29,114 bases of DNA, taken from contig CALANQ010000547.1 in assembly GCA_937926025.1 (NCBI GenBank), positions 1-29,114 on the forward strand, in the 5' to 3' direction. How positions within the stretch are numbered: the stretch's first letter is position 1; each line of letters begins with the position of its first letter. Below the pieces are notes generated by a model, which had not been told where the DNA came from, ran no database searches, and worked only from the letters and a program-made list of their open reading frames with translations. The position numbers and the translations under genes were made by a program. Positions 7,968 through 14,511 of the stretch are shown here, one piece after another. Source of the DNA: an uncultured Acidimicrobiales bacterium. Its GTDB lineage: Bacteria; Actinomycetota; Acidimicrobiia; Acidimicrobiales; Iamiaceae.

Positions 7968-8014
7968 TGGGTTGCATGACGAAACCTAGCAAGTAAGTTG
8001 CGTCATGCAACCCA
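7968..8014. promoter_or_regulatory. Promoter/operator of the thiolase-MFS operon, perfect 14-bp inverted repeat
   Basis: TGGGTTGCATGACG (7968-7981) and its exact reverse complement CGTCATGCAACCCA (8001-8014) are separated by 19 bp. Read on the minus strand, a -35-like TTGCAT and a -10-like TAGGTT, 16 bp apart, lie between and across the arms. Each side also holds a GTTGC-N5-GmAAC box: 7971-7985 imperfect and 7997-8011 perfect. The architecture suggests two repressor-dimer sites bracketing the promoter. The regulator is not adjacent. Confidence 0.7.
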
Positions 8015-8053
8015 TCGACGTGGTGACGTTCGCCACGTGCCCCGCGGAGGACG

Positions 8054-8563
8054 TCAGCTCCGGCGCACCACCTTGCGGCCCTGGGTCGCCGACCACCGGT
8101 CGATCACCAGCTGATCGTCGGCGACGGAGATCACCACCACGGTGTCGAGGTCGATGGTGTAGAGGTCGCCGCCGCCCTCGGGCTGGTCGACCCCGAGCTC
8201 GGCGAAGTACTCCGCCAGGATGCGGGCGCTGGCCTCGTCGTCGCCCAGGGGCACCGCCCGGCCGGTGAGCTTCACGTCGCCGTCGCCGGGGTCCTCGGCG
8301 CCCTCCTTGACCCGGCGCGACTCCCACGGGATGCCGTGCAGGGCGATGCGCGGGTCCCGGGCCAGATCCGCCCCCTTGCGGGAGTCGGGCATGGACCCGA
8401 TCCACAGGTCGCCCTCCCGGAAGAACGGATCGATCCCGCTGATGCGGGGCGAGCCGTCGGCCCGGATGGTGGCCAGCACGCAGTTGGTGGTGGCGGAGAT
8501 GATGGCCCGGGCGCGCGACGCGAGCTCCGGTTCGGCCTGTTCGAAGGTGGTCCACGAGGTCAT
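8054..8563 (-). CDS. Pyridoxamine 5'-phosphate oxidase-like split-barrel flavin/F420 protein
   Basis: A 169-aa protein. The pattern CVLATIRADGSPRISGIDPFF, then GDLWIGSMPDSRKGADLARDPRIALH, is the characteristic start of the split beta-barrel (PNPOx-like/FDOR) fold, which binds FMN, F420, biliverdin or heme. The arginine/lysine pair in SRKGADL usually contacts the cofactor phosphate. The C-terminal half is beta-rich and ends in a basic tail. True pyridoxine oxidase is unlikely because its C-terminal substrate-binding region is missing. In actinobacteria many relatives use F420; cofactor and substrate remain open. The start at 8563 has CATGAT 6 nt upstream; the adjacent GAGGGG is too close to the ATG to act as a ribosome-binding site. 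Confidence 0.82.
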   Translation of the reverse strand: MTSWTTFEQAEPELASRARAIISATTNCVLATIRADGSPRISGIDPFFREGDLWIGSMPDSRKGADLARDPRIALHGIPWESRRVKEGAEDPGDGDVKLTGRAVPLGDDEASARILAEYFAELGVDQPEGGGDLYTIDLDTVVVISVADDQLVIDRWSATQGRKVVRRS

Positions 8564-8569
8564 CCCCTC

Positions 8570-8575
8570 ATCATG
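8570..8575 (-). promoter_or_regulatory. -10 hexamer of the split-barrel gene
   Basis: CATGAT on the minus strand, 6 nt before the ATG at 8563, in the 94-nt divergent region shared with the DUF2510 gene. A leaderless transcript is likely. Confidence 0.4.
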
Positions 8576-8645
8576 CGCAGGGTGTCTGACAGCGAAGCGC
8601 CGGCCGGCGGCGGCCTGCCCGTCCAGCCACGTGGTGATCCGGCGG

Positions 8646-8651
8646 TACCCT
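8646..8651 (+). promoter_or_regulatory. -10 hexamer of the DUF2510 gene
   Basis: TACCCT, followed by 6 nt and the ATG at 8658; no Shine-Dalgarno. It decides the start choice against longer upstream frames. Confidence 0.5.
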
Positions 8652-8657
8652 GCCGCG

Positions 8658-9122
8658 ATGGGGTTGGGCGGGGTGCTCGCACAGGCGGTCGACAACGGCG
8701 AGGCGGTCGACATCGCCATCAACCACCTGGTGGGGCAGATCCTCGGGTTCTTCGCGCTGGTGGGCTTCGCCCTCTGGCTCTGGCAGCGCGACCGCCGCCG
8801 GCGCCACCTGCGCCCGCCGCCCTCCGGCTGGTACCCGGATCCGTGGGGCCAGCCGCTGGAGCGCTGGTGGAACGGCGACACCTGGACGCCCAACGTCCGC
8901 CCGGCACCCTGGGCCGTGCCCCCGGGCTACGGGATGCCGCCGGCGACCGGCGCACCGATGGCGCCGCCCGGCCCCGCTGCGGGCGGCCCACCCGGCTGGC
9001 AGCCGCCGCTGGCCGGGCCCGCGAACTCCTCGGATCCGACCCGATGGAACCCGGCCGATGCCGCCCTGCCGCCACCCTCGGCCGACGACCGGGGCGAGGG
9101 CGGCCCACCGCTCCCTGGCTGA
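8658..9122 (+). CDS. DUF2510 domain membrane protein
   Basis: A 154-aa protein. A single transmembrane segment lies near residues 24-44 (LVGQILGFFALVGFALWLW) and is followed by a strongly basic stop-transfer sequence. Then comes a DUF2510 module: PSGWYPDPWG and the paired WW motif in LERWWNGDTWTPNVRP. The rest is a Pro/Gly/Ala-rich tail. DUF2510 is an actinobacterial cytosolic-side module of unknown function usually attached to membrane segments. The gene is transcribed toward rimP, 75 nt ahead of the rimP promoter, and is probably an independent unit. Confidence 0.8.
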   Translation: MGLGGVLAQAVDNGEAVDIAINHLVGQILGFFALVGFALWLWQRDRRRRHLRPPPSGWYPDPWGQPLERWWNGDTWTPNVRPAPWAVPPGYGMPPATGAPMAPPGPAAGGPPGWQPPLAGPANSSDPTRWNPADAALPPPSADDRGEGGPPLPG

Positions 9123-9161
9123 GCTCCCAGCGTGCGGCCAGGTCACGTTCCGTGGTGGGGA

Positions 9162-9184
9162 CAGGTTCGAGCCAGGAGAACCTG
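9162..9184. promoter_or_regulatory. Inverted repeat just upstream of the rimP operon -10
   Basis: CAGGTTC (9162-9168) and GAACCTG (9178-9184) separated by 9 nt. It covers the expected -35 region of the promoter whose -10 is at 9197. It could be an operator or a weak terminator of the DUF2510 gene. Confidence 0.35.
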
Positions 9185-9196
9185 ACGGACACCCGC

Positions 9197-9202
9197 TATG
9201 AT
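9197..9202 (+). promoter_or_regulatory. -10 hexamer of the rimP-nusA-infB operon
   Basis: TATGAT, the closest match to the sigma-70 consensus in the window, about 110 nt before rimP. No convincing -35 is seen at 16-18 nt. A start near 9209 would give a leader of about 100 nt that includes the hairpin at 9231-9251. Confidence 0.55.
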
Positions 9203-9230
9203 GGCGGCGTTCACCTCTCGGGGTGGCGAG

Positions 9231-9260
9231 GCGTGGGCCTTGGGCCCACGCCCTTTCTTT
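9231..9260 (+). terminator. Terminator-like hairpin in the rimP leader (possible attenuator)
   Basis: GCGTGGGCC (9231-9239), loop TTG, and GGCCCACGC (9243-9251), followed at once by CCTTTCTTTG. A perfect 9-bp GC-rich stem with a pyrimidine/T-rich tail is the form of an intrinsic terminator. It lies between the operon promoter and the rimP start, so it could set the level of NusA and IF2 by attenuation. Leader RNAs upstream of rimP are known in other bacteria; homology to those is not claimed. Confidence 0.6.
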
Positions 9261-9311
9261 GTCCGGGCCGGGACCGGCCGTGTCGATCGAGCAGCAGAGA
9301 GGAGGCGTGCC

Positions 9312-9851
9312 ATGGAGACGACGGAACGCGTGCGCCTGCTCGTGGAGCCGCTCATCGCCGAGGCCGACGCCACCCTCTACGACCTGGAGTACTCCGGCGG
9401 CGTGCTCCGCATCACCGTCGACCGCGAGGGCGGTGCCGACATCGGCACCATCGGCACGCTCACCCGCAAGATCTCCCACCTCCTCGACGAGGAGGACCCG
9501 ATGCCCGGGCACTACACCCTCGAGGTGTCCAGCCCCGGGCTCGAGCGCACGCTGCGCACCCCGGAGCACTTCGTCGGTGCGGTCGGCTCGCTCGTGTCCA
9601 TCAAGACCCGCCCCGGCGTCGACGGCGACCGTCGGGTCAAGGGCACGCTGGTGTCCGCCGACGACGCCTCCGCCACCATCGCCCCCACCGACGCCGCACC
9701 GGGCACCACCCGGGTGCTGGCCCTCGCCGACATCTCGCGCGCCCGCACCGTGTTCGAGTGGGGTGCGGCGCCGAAGCCCGGCAGCGGCTCCAAGCCCGGA
9801 GCTGCGCCCACGTCCGCCCCGTCCGCCAAGAAGAAGGCAGCCAAGTCATGA
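9312..9851 (+). CDS. rimP: Ribosome maturation factor RimP
   Basis: A 179-aa protein. RimP helps mature the 30S subunit. The N-terminal alpha/beta domain (VRLLVEPLIAEADATLYDLEY, then LRITVDREGG) and the diagnostic HYTLEVSSPGLERTLRTPEHF match RimP, followed by an SH3-like beta-barrel (KGTLVSADDASATI). A basic Ala/Lys/Pro tail ends the protein. The start at 9312 is set by the GAGAGGAGG ribosome-binding site; the in-frame ATG at 9198 lies inside the promoter. The stop overlaps the nusA start (ATGA), so the two are coupled. First gene of the rimP-nusA-ylxR-infB operon. Confidence 0.94.
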   Translation: METTERVRLLVEPLIAEADATLYDLEYSGGVLRITVDREGGADIGTIGTLTRKISHLLDEEDPMPGHYTLEVSSPGLERTLRTPEHFVGAVGSLVSIKTRPGVDGDRRVKGTLVSADDASATIAPTDAAPGTTRVLALADISRARTVFEWGAAPKPGSGSKPGAAPTSAPSAKKKAAKS

Positions 9852-11215
9852 GCAACGTCGATCGCATCGAAGCCATCAACACGCTCGCCCAGGAGAAGGG
9901 CATCTCCCCGGAGACCCTCATGGGTGCGCTCGCCGACGCCCTGGAGTCCGCCTACAAGCGGCTCCCCGGCGCCTACGAGTACGCGTGGGCCACCATCGAC
10001 CCGGTCACCGCGGAGATGCACGTCACCGCGCAGGAGCTCAACGAGGACGGCGAGCCGTTCGGCCCCGAGCTCGACGTCACCCCGGACCAGGCCACCCTCG
10101 GCCGCATCGCCGCGCAGACCTTCAAGCAGGTCATGATGCAGCGCCTCCGCGAGGTCGACCGCGAGATGAAGTACGACGAGTACGCCGGGCGCGAGGGCGA
10201 CATCGTCACGGGCATCATCCAGCAGACCGACGCCCGCTACACGCTGCTGGACCTCGGTCGGGTCGAGGCCCTGCTGCCGCAGGCCGAGCAGGTGCCCTAC
10301 GAGCGGCCCGAGAACAACAGCCGCCTCAAGGCGTACATCGTCGAGGTCCGCAAGACCTCGAAGGGCCCGCAGATCGTGGTCAGCCGCACCCACCCGGGTC
10401 TCATCAAGCGCCTCTTCGAGCTCGAGGTCCCCGAGATCGCCGACGGCATCGTGGAGCTCAAGGCGTGCGCCCGCGAGCCCGGGCACCGCACCAAGATCGC
10501 CGTGTGGTCCAACGACCCCAACGTGGACCCGGTCGGCGCGTGCGTCGGCGCCCGCGGCGCCCGCGTGCGCATGGTGGTCAACGAGCTGCGCGGCGAGAAG
10601 ATCGACATCGTCCCGTTCTCCGAGGACCTGCCGGACTTCGTGGCCAAGGCCCTCCAGCCGGCCAAGGTGAAGGAGGTCCGGATCCACGAGGACACCGGCA
10701 CCGCCGAGGTCATCGTCCCCGACTACCAGCTGTCGCTCGCCATCGGCAAGGAGGGCCAGAACGCCCGCCTCGCCGCCCGCCTCACCGGCTGGCGCGTTGA
10801 CATCAAGAGCGAGAGCCAGCTGGCCGAGGAGGAGTCCTACAAGTCCGACGACTGGGCGCAGGGCGAGTGGGTCGTGGACCCCGAGACCGGCGAGCAGGTC
10901 TGGATCGACGCCGAAGGCGGCGAAGCCGTGTCCGCCGACGCGTGGGCGGCAGGGGAGACCGAGGCCGACGAGCAGATCGAGCTCGCCGTCGCCGAGGACG
11001 CCGAGCCGTCCTCCGAGGACGTCGCCCCCGCCGAGGCCGAGGCCCCGGCAGCCGCCGAGGAAACCACCGACGAGGAGGCCACCGACGAGGTGGCCACCGA
11101 GCACGCGGACGCCCCGGCCGAGGGCGCCGACGACCCCGAGGCCGAGGTGGAGCCGGTGGCCGAGCACGCCGAGGCTCCGGCCGAAGGCGCCGACGAGGGC
11201 GACGATCCCGCCTGA
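9848..11215 (+). CDS. nusA: Transcription termination/antitermination factor NusA
   Basis: A 455-aa protein that binds RNA polymerase and nascent RNA and governs pausing, termination and antitermination. The N-terminal polymerase-binding domain covers about residues 1-110 and the S1 domain starts near 115 (GDIVTGIIQQTDARYTLLDL). Two KH domains follow, with GxxG loops GARG (in GACVGARGARVRMV) and GKEG (in AIGKEGQNARLAARL). The last 115 or so residues form an acidic Ala/Glu/Asp tail with two imperfect copies of EHADAPAEGAD, longer than in most actinobacterial NusA. Translationally coupled to rimP. Confidence 0.96.
   Translation: MSNVDRIEAINTLAQEKGISPETLMGALADALESAYKRLPGAYEYAWATIDPVTAEMHVTAQELNEDGEPFGPELDVTPDQATLGRIAAQTFKQVMMQRLREVDREMKYDEYAGREGDIVTGIIQQTDARYTLLDLGRVEALLPQAEQVPYERPENNSRLKAYIVEVRKTSKGPQIVVSRTHPGLIKRLFELEVPEIADGIVELKACAREPGHRTKIAVWSNDPNVDPVGACVGARGARVRMVVNELRGEKIDIVPFSEDLPDFVAKALQPAKVKEVRIHEDTGTAEVIVPDYQLSLAIGKEGQNARLAARLTGWRVDIKSESQLAEEESYKSDDWAQGEWVVDPETGEQVWIDAEGGEAVSADAWAAGETEADEQIELAVAEDAEPSSEDVAPAEAEAPAAAEETTDEEATDEVATEHADAPAEGADDPEAEVEPVAEHAEAPAEGADEGDDPA
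11101..11212 (+). repeat. Imperfect coding repeat in the NusA acidic tail
   Basis: Two units reading EHADAPAEGADD and EHAEAPAEGADE are separated by a Glu/Val/Pro spacer. Low-complexity acidic tail; probably disordered. Confidence 0.5.
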
Positions 11216-11231
11216 CCCGGGGCCCGGCCCC

Positions 11232-11483
11232 CTGCGGACCTGCGTGGGCTGCCGGACGGTCCGTCCCCAGCCCGAGCTGGTGCGGATCGCCCGGATGGCC
11301 GACGGAACGCTTGCCGTGGGCCGTACACTGCCCGGACGAGGGGCTTGGCTCTGCCAGGACGATCCCTCGTGCCTGGACCTGGCGGTCCGGCGAGGCGGGT
11401 TCGCCCGCTCCTTCCGGTCGCCGGTGAGCGGCGCTGCGGTGGCGGCGCTGCGATCGGCCATGGCCGCTGACCAGCGGCGGTGA
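11232..11483 (+). CDS. ylxR: YlxR family RNA-binding protein (DUF448), probable CTG start
   Basis: An 83-aa protein with the YlxR signature RTCVGCRTVRPQPELVRIAR, then GRTLPGRGAWLC and CLDLAVRRGGFARSF. YlxR is a small nucleic-acid-binding protein encoded between nusA and infB; in other bacteria it has been linked to transcription control and RNase P. There is no ATG, GTG or TTG in frame between 10797 and the first signature cysteine. The codon directly before RTCVGC is CTG at 11232; the only GTG (11244) would remove the first conserved cysteine. It sits 16 nt after nusA. Confidence 0.85.
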   Translation: MRTCVGCRTVRPQPELVRIARMADGTLAVGRTLPGRGAWLCQDDPSCLDLAVRRGGFARSFRSPVSGAAVAALRSAMAADQRR

Positions 11484-11536
11484 CCGCAACCGACTTCGTG
11501 CCCGGTGACCCGGCTGCGCGAGACTAAGGAACTGTG

Positions 11537-11552
11537 CCCGGGGCGTCCCGGG
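11537..11552 (+). promoter_or_regulatory. GC-rich hairpin upstream of infB
   Basis: CCCGGG-GCGT-CCCGGG can form a compact stem 42 nt before the TTG start of infB. It may influence translation of IF2 or stabilise a processed end; no direct evidence. Confidence 0.3.
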
Positions 11553-11594
11553 TGCTTCGTACGCAACAAACGCAGGAAGGCCCGGCGAACCCCG

Positions 11595-14381
11595 TTGGCA
11601 GCAAAGATCCGTGTCCATGAGCTCGCGAAGGAGCTCGGTCTCACCAACAAGGAGACCTTGGACCTGTGCGTCGATCTCGGCATCGCCGTCAAGACGCACT
11701 CATCGAGCATCGAGGACGCGCAGGCGGACCGCGTGCGCCGCAAGGCCGAGCGCGAGGGCCTGATCCGCGACGAGCAGCCGCCGGAGCCCGAGAAGCCCAA
11801 GAAGGCGGCCGCCAAGAAGGCTGCGGCCAAGCCCAAGGACGAGCCGACGCCGGCCGCCGAGCCCGCCGCAGAGGCGCCGGCACCCGCCCCGGCCGCCGAG
11901 GCCCCGGCTGCGGAGCCGGCCCCGGCCTCGCCGCCCGTCGCCACCCCGCCGCCTCGCCGCGTCGTGACCTCCAGCGGGTCCACGGCGCCGCCCCGCCCGC
12001 CGGCCCGGCCGGCTGAGGCCCCCACGCCGCCGCCGGCCCCGCCGCGGGCTGCGCCTCCGGCCCCGCCGGCCGCGCCCCGCCCGCCCGCTCCCGCCGCACC
12101 GGCGGCGCCGGCTGCTCCTGCCGCTCCCGCGGCCTCGGCCACGCCGCCCGCCGCGCCGGAGGCTCCGGCCGACGGGGCGCCGCGTCCGGCCACGCCGCCG
12201 GTCTCCGCCTCGGGCAAGCCGATCCCGCCGCCTCCGCCGCCCCGCTCGCTCACCGGCAAGCCGATCCCGCCGCCGCCGGGCATGGGCGGCCGCGTCGCTC
12301 GTCCGGCCCCCGGCCGGCCGGGTGGCCCCTCGGGCATGCCCACCCGGACGGGTGCGGGCCCGAACCGCCCCATGGGTGGTCCCCGCTCCAACGTGCCCGG
12401 CGCCGGCGTCGCTCCCGGCGGCCGCCCCGGTGGCGGTCCGGGCGGTGGCCCCGGTGGTGGTCCGGGCGGTCGCCCCGGCGGTCCCGCTGGTCGTCGGCCC
12501 CCGCGCCGCAAGGGCCGTCGCCGTCGCAACCGCGAAGAGCTCCAGCCGATGGACCTCCCGTCCTACACGCCGGACAACTCGCCCATCCCCGATGGGGAGA
12601 TCGTGATCGAGCGGGCGTCCACGCCCCAGGAGCTCGGCCCCAAGCTGAACCGCACCGCCGCCGACGTCGTCCGCTTCCTCATGCAGCAGGGCGAGATGGT
12701 CACGGCCACGCAGTCCCTCAGCGACGACATGATCGAGCTGTTCGCCGCCGAGATCGGCGCCGAGGTCCGCCTCGTCGATCCCGGTGAGGAGCAGGAGGTC
12801 GAGCTCCAGAAGGTGCTCGGCGTCGAGGAGCTCGACGACGAGGACGACGAGGAGGCCACCGAGTGGCGGGCTCCGGTCATCACCGTCATGGGCCACGTCG
12901 ACCACGGCAAGACCAAGCTGCTGGACCGCATCCGCAACGCCAACGTGGTGGCGGGTGAGGCCGGCGGCATCACCCAGCACATCGGCGCCTACCAGGTCCT
13001 CCAGGACGGCAAGCCGATCACCTTCATCGACACCCCGGGCCACGAGGCGTTCACCGCCATGCGTGCCCGGGGCGCCGACGCCACCGACATCGTGGTGCTG
13101 GTGGTCGCGGCCGATGACGGCGTGATGCCGCAGACCATCGAGGCCATCGACCACGCCCGGGCCGCCGGCGTGCCCATCGTGGTCGCGGTCAACAAGATCG
13201 ACCGCGAGAACGCCGATCCGGACAAGGTCCTGGCCCAGCTGGCCGAGCGCGACCTCGTGCCCGAGGCCTGGGGCGGCGACACCATCGTCTGCCAGATCTC
13301 GGCGCTCCAGGGCATCGGCATCGAGGAGCTCCTCGAGAACCTGCTGGTGGTCGCGGAGCTCGAGGACCTGCGGGCCAACCCCGACGGCCGGGCCAAGGGC
13401 GTCGTGCTCGAGGCCAAGCTCGACCCGGGACGCGGCCCCGTCGCCACGATCCTGGTGCAGCGCGGCACGCTCAAGGTCGGCGATCCGCTCGTGGCCGGTC
13501 CCGCCTGGGGCCGCGTGCGCGCCCTCATCAACGACAAGGGCAAGCAGGTGAAGGTCGCCGGGCCGTCCACGCCGGTGCAGGTCCTCGGCCTGTCCGACGT
13601 GGCCACCGCCGGTGACGACTTCGTGGTCGCCCGCGACGAGCGCTCGGCCGCCAAGGTCGCCGAGCAGCGCGAGCACTACAAGCGCATCGCCAACATCTCC
13701 GGCTCGGCGTCGGTGGTGCACGGCGGCGCCAAGCTCGAGGACATCTTCAGCCAGATCCAGGCCGGCGAGGTCGCCACCCTCAACCTCATCATCAAGGCCG
13801 ACGTGACCGGTTCGCTCGAAGCGGTGACGGCCAGCCTGAAGAAGCTCGAGCGCGACGACGTGAAGCTGTCGTTCGTCCGTGAGGGCGTGGGCGGCATCCT
13901 CAAGTCCGACATCGAGCTGGCGATGGCGTCCAACGCCACCATCATCGGCTTCAACGTGCGCCCCGACCGCCAGGTCCGCGAGTTCGCGGCCACCGAGGAC
14001 GTCGAGATCCGCACGTACGAGGTGATCTACCACCTCCTCGAGGACATCGAGGCGGCCATGGTCGGCATGCTCGCCCCCGAGTTCGAAGAGGTGGTCACCG
14101 GCGAAGCCGAGGTCCGCGAGATCTTCTCGGTGCCCCGCGTCGGCAAGATCGCCGGCTGCTACGTCACCAACGGCACCATCACCCGCGGGTCCAAGGTCCG
14201 CTTCCTCCGGGACGGCACCATCATCTGGAAGGGCGCCATCTCGTCGCTCCGCCGGTTCAAGGACGACGTGCGCGAGGTCAACCAGGGCTTCGAGTGCGGC
14301 ATCGGCCTCACCGACTTCCAGGACCTCAAGGACGGCGACGTCATCGAGACCTACGAGGACCGCGAGATCCCTCGCTCGTAG
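11595..14381 (+). CDS. infB: Translation initiation factor IF-2
   Basis: A 928-aa GTPase that places fMet-tRNA on the 30S subunit. The first IF2 N-terminal domain starts at once (AAKIRVHELAKELGLTNKE). A long Pro/Ala- and then Gly/Arg-rich disordered region (about residues 65-320) leads to the second IF2_N domain (LNRTAADVVRFLMQQGEMV). The G domain shows GHVDHGKT (433-440), DTPGH (479-483) and NKID (533-536). Domains II, III and C2 follow to the C-terminus. The TTG start is chosen because homology begins exactly there. AGGAAGG lies 14 nt upstream, rather far; a GTG at 11505 would add a basic 30-residue extension. The Pro/Ala expansion is longer than usual. Confidence 0.95.
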   Translation: MAAKIRVHELAKELGLTNKETLDLCVDLGIAVKTHSSSIEDAQADRVRRKAEREGLIRDEQPPEPEKPKKAAAKKAAAKPKDEPTPAAEPAAEAPAPAPAAEAPAAEPAPASPPVATPPPRRVVTSSGSTAPPRPPARPAEAPTPPPAPPRAAPPAPPAAPRPPAPAAPAAPAAPAAPAASATPPAAPEAPADGAPRPATPPVSASGKPIPPPPPPRSLTGKPIPPPPGMGGRVARPAPGRPGGPSGMPTRTGAGPNRPMGGPRSNVPGAGVAPGGRPGGGPGGGPGGGPGGRPGGPAGRRPPRRKGRRRRNREELQPMDLPSYTPDNSPIPDGEIVIERASTPQELGPKLNRTAADVVRFLMQQGEMVTATQSLSDDMIELFAAEIGAEVRLVDPGEEQEVELQKVLGVEELDDEDDEEATEWRAPVITVMGHVDHGKTKLLDRIRNANVVAGEAGGITQHIGAYQVLQDGKPITFIDTPGHEAFTAMRARGADATDIVVLVVAADDGVMPQTIEAIDHARAAGVPIVVAVNKIDRENADPDKVLAQLAERDLVPEAWGGDTIVCQISALQGIGIEELLENLLVVAELEDLRANPDGRAKGVVLEAKLDPGRGPVATILVQRGTLKVGDPLVAGPAWGRVRALINDKGKQVKVAGPSTPVQVLGLSDVATAGDDFVVARDERSAAKVAEQREHYKRIANISGSASVVHGGAKLEDIFSQIQAGEVATLNLIIKADVTGSLEAVTASLKKLERDDVKLSFVREGVGGILKSDIELAMASNATIIGFNVRPDRQVREFAATEDVEIRTYEVIYHLLEDIEAAMVGMLAPEFEEVVTGEAEVREIFSVPRVGKIAGCYVTNGTITRGSKVRFLRDGTIIWKGAISSLRRFKDDVREVNQGFECGIGLTDFQDLKDGDVIETYEDREIPRS
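12421..12490 (+). repeat. Gly-rich coding repeat in IF-2
   Basis: Repeated GGTGGC/GGCGGT-like units encode runs of GGGP ending in GGRPGG, within the linker before the second IF2_N domain. Low-complexity coding sequence, not a mobile repeat. Confidence 0.6.
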
Positions 14382-14399
14382 CCCGTTCCCACCCTCGCT

Positions 14400-14434
14400 G
14401 ACGAAGCGCCCCGGTCCAACCGGGGCGCTTCGTC
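14400..14434 (+). terminator. Strong hairpin after infB
   Basis: GACGAAGCGCCCCGGT (14400-14415), loop CCA, and the exact complement ACCGGGGCGCTTCGTC (14419-14434): a perfect 16-bp stem 18 nt after the infB stop. There is no U tract. It probably ends the rimP-nusA-ylxR-infB transcript and insulates the cassette that follows. Confidence 0.75.
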
Positions 14435-14445
14435 GCGTCTGGGCC

Positions 14446-14485
14446 TTGACGGTCCCCGCCGAACAATTGCACACTGTGTGCAGTT
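14446..14485 (+). promoter_or_regulatory. Promoter and palindromic operator of the TetR cassette
   Basis: TTGACG at 14446-14451 resembles a -35. At about the right distance, CACACT (14470-14475) is a weak -10 that lies inside the perfect palindrome TGCACAC-T-GTGTGCA (14468-14482). Two more A/T pairs (14465-14466 with 14484-14485) extend the symmetry to about 21 bp. A TetR-type dimer bound here would block its own promoter, so autorepression of the three-gene cassette is likely. Confidence 0.6.
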
Positions 14486-14511
14486 CTTGATCTCGGGAAG
14501 GGGACGGGTGG

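Noticed and set aside
8054..8563. PdxH pyridoxine/pyridoxamine 5'-phosphate oxidase
   Set aside because: The protein is too short and lacks the C-terminal PdxH signature; only the split-barrel fold is supported.
9162..9184. LexA/SOS box
   Set aside because: The arms are GTTC then GAAC with a 9-nt gap, the reverse order of the actinobacterial GAAC-N4-GTTC box.
8336..9847. An upstream in-frame extension of nusA to 8336
   Set aside because: It crosses rimP and the antisense of the split-barrel gene; the ATGA overlap and homology fix the nusA start at 9848.
12421..12490. CRISPR-like or mobile short repeats
   Set aside because: The repeats stay in frame and encode a Gly-rich IF-2 linker; spacers are absent.
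9512..12529. A 1005-codon open frame on the minus strand opposite nusA and infB
   Set aside because: It is antisense to well-recognised genes, has low-complexity Gly/Ala/Arg/Leu composition and no known motif. Long antisense frames are expected at this GC content.
14400..14434. Riboswitch before the TetR gene
   Set aside because: It is a single perfect hairpin 18 nt after infB and upstream of the next promoter, so a terminator explains it.
11700..14474. A 924-codon minus-strand open frame opposite infB
   Set aside because: Shadow of IF-2 codon bias; no domain recognised, and it would start beyond the terminator hairpin.
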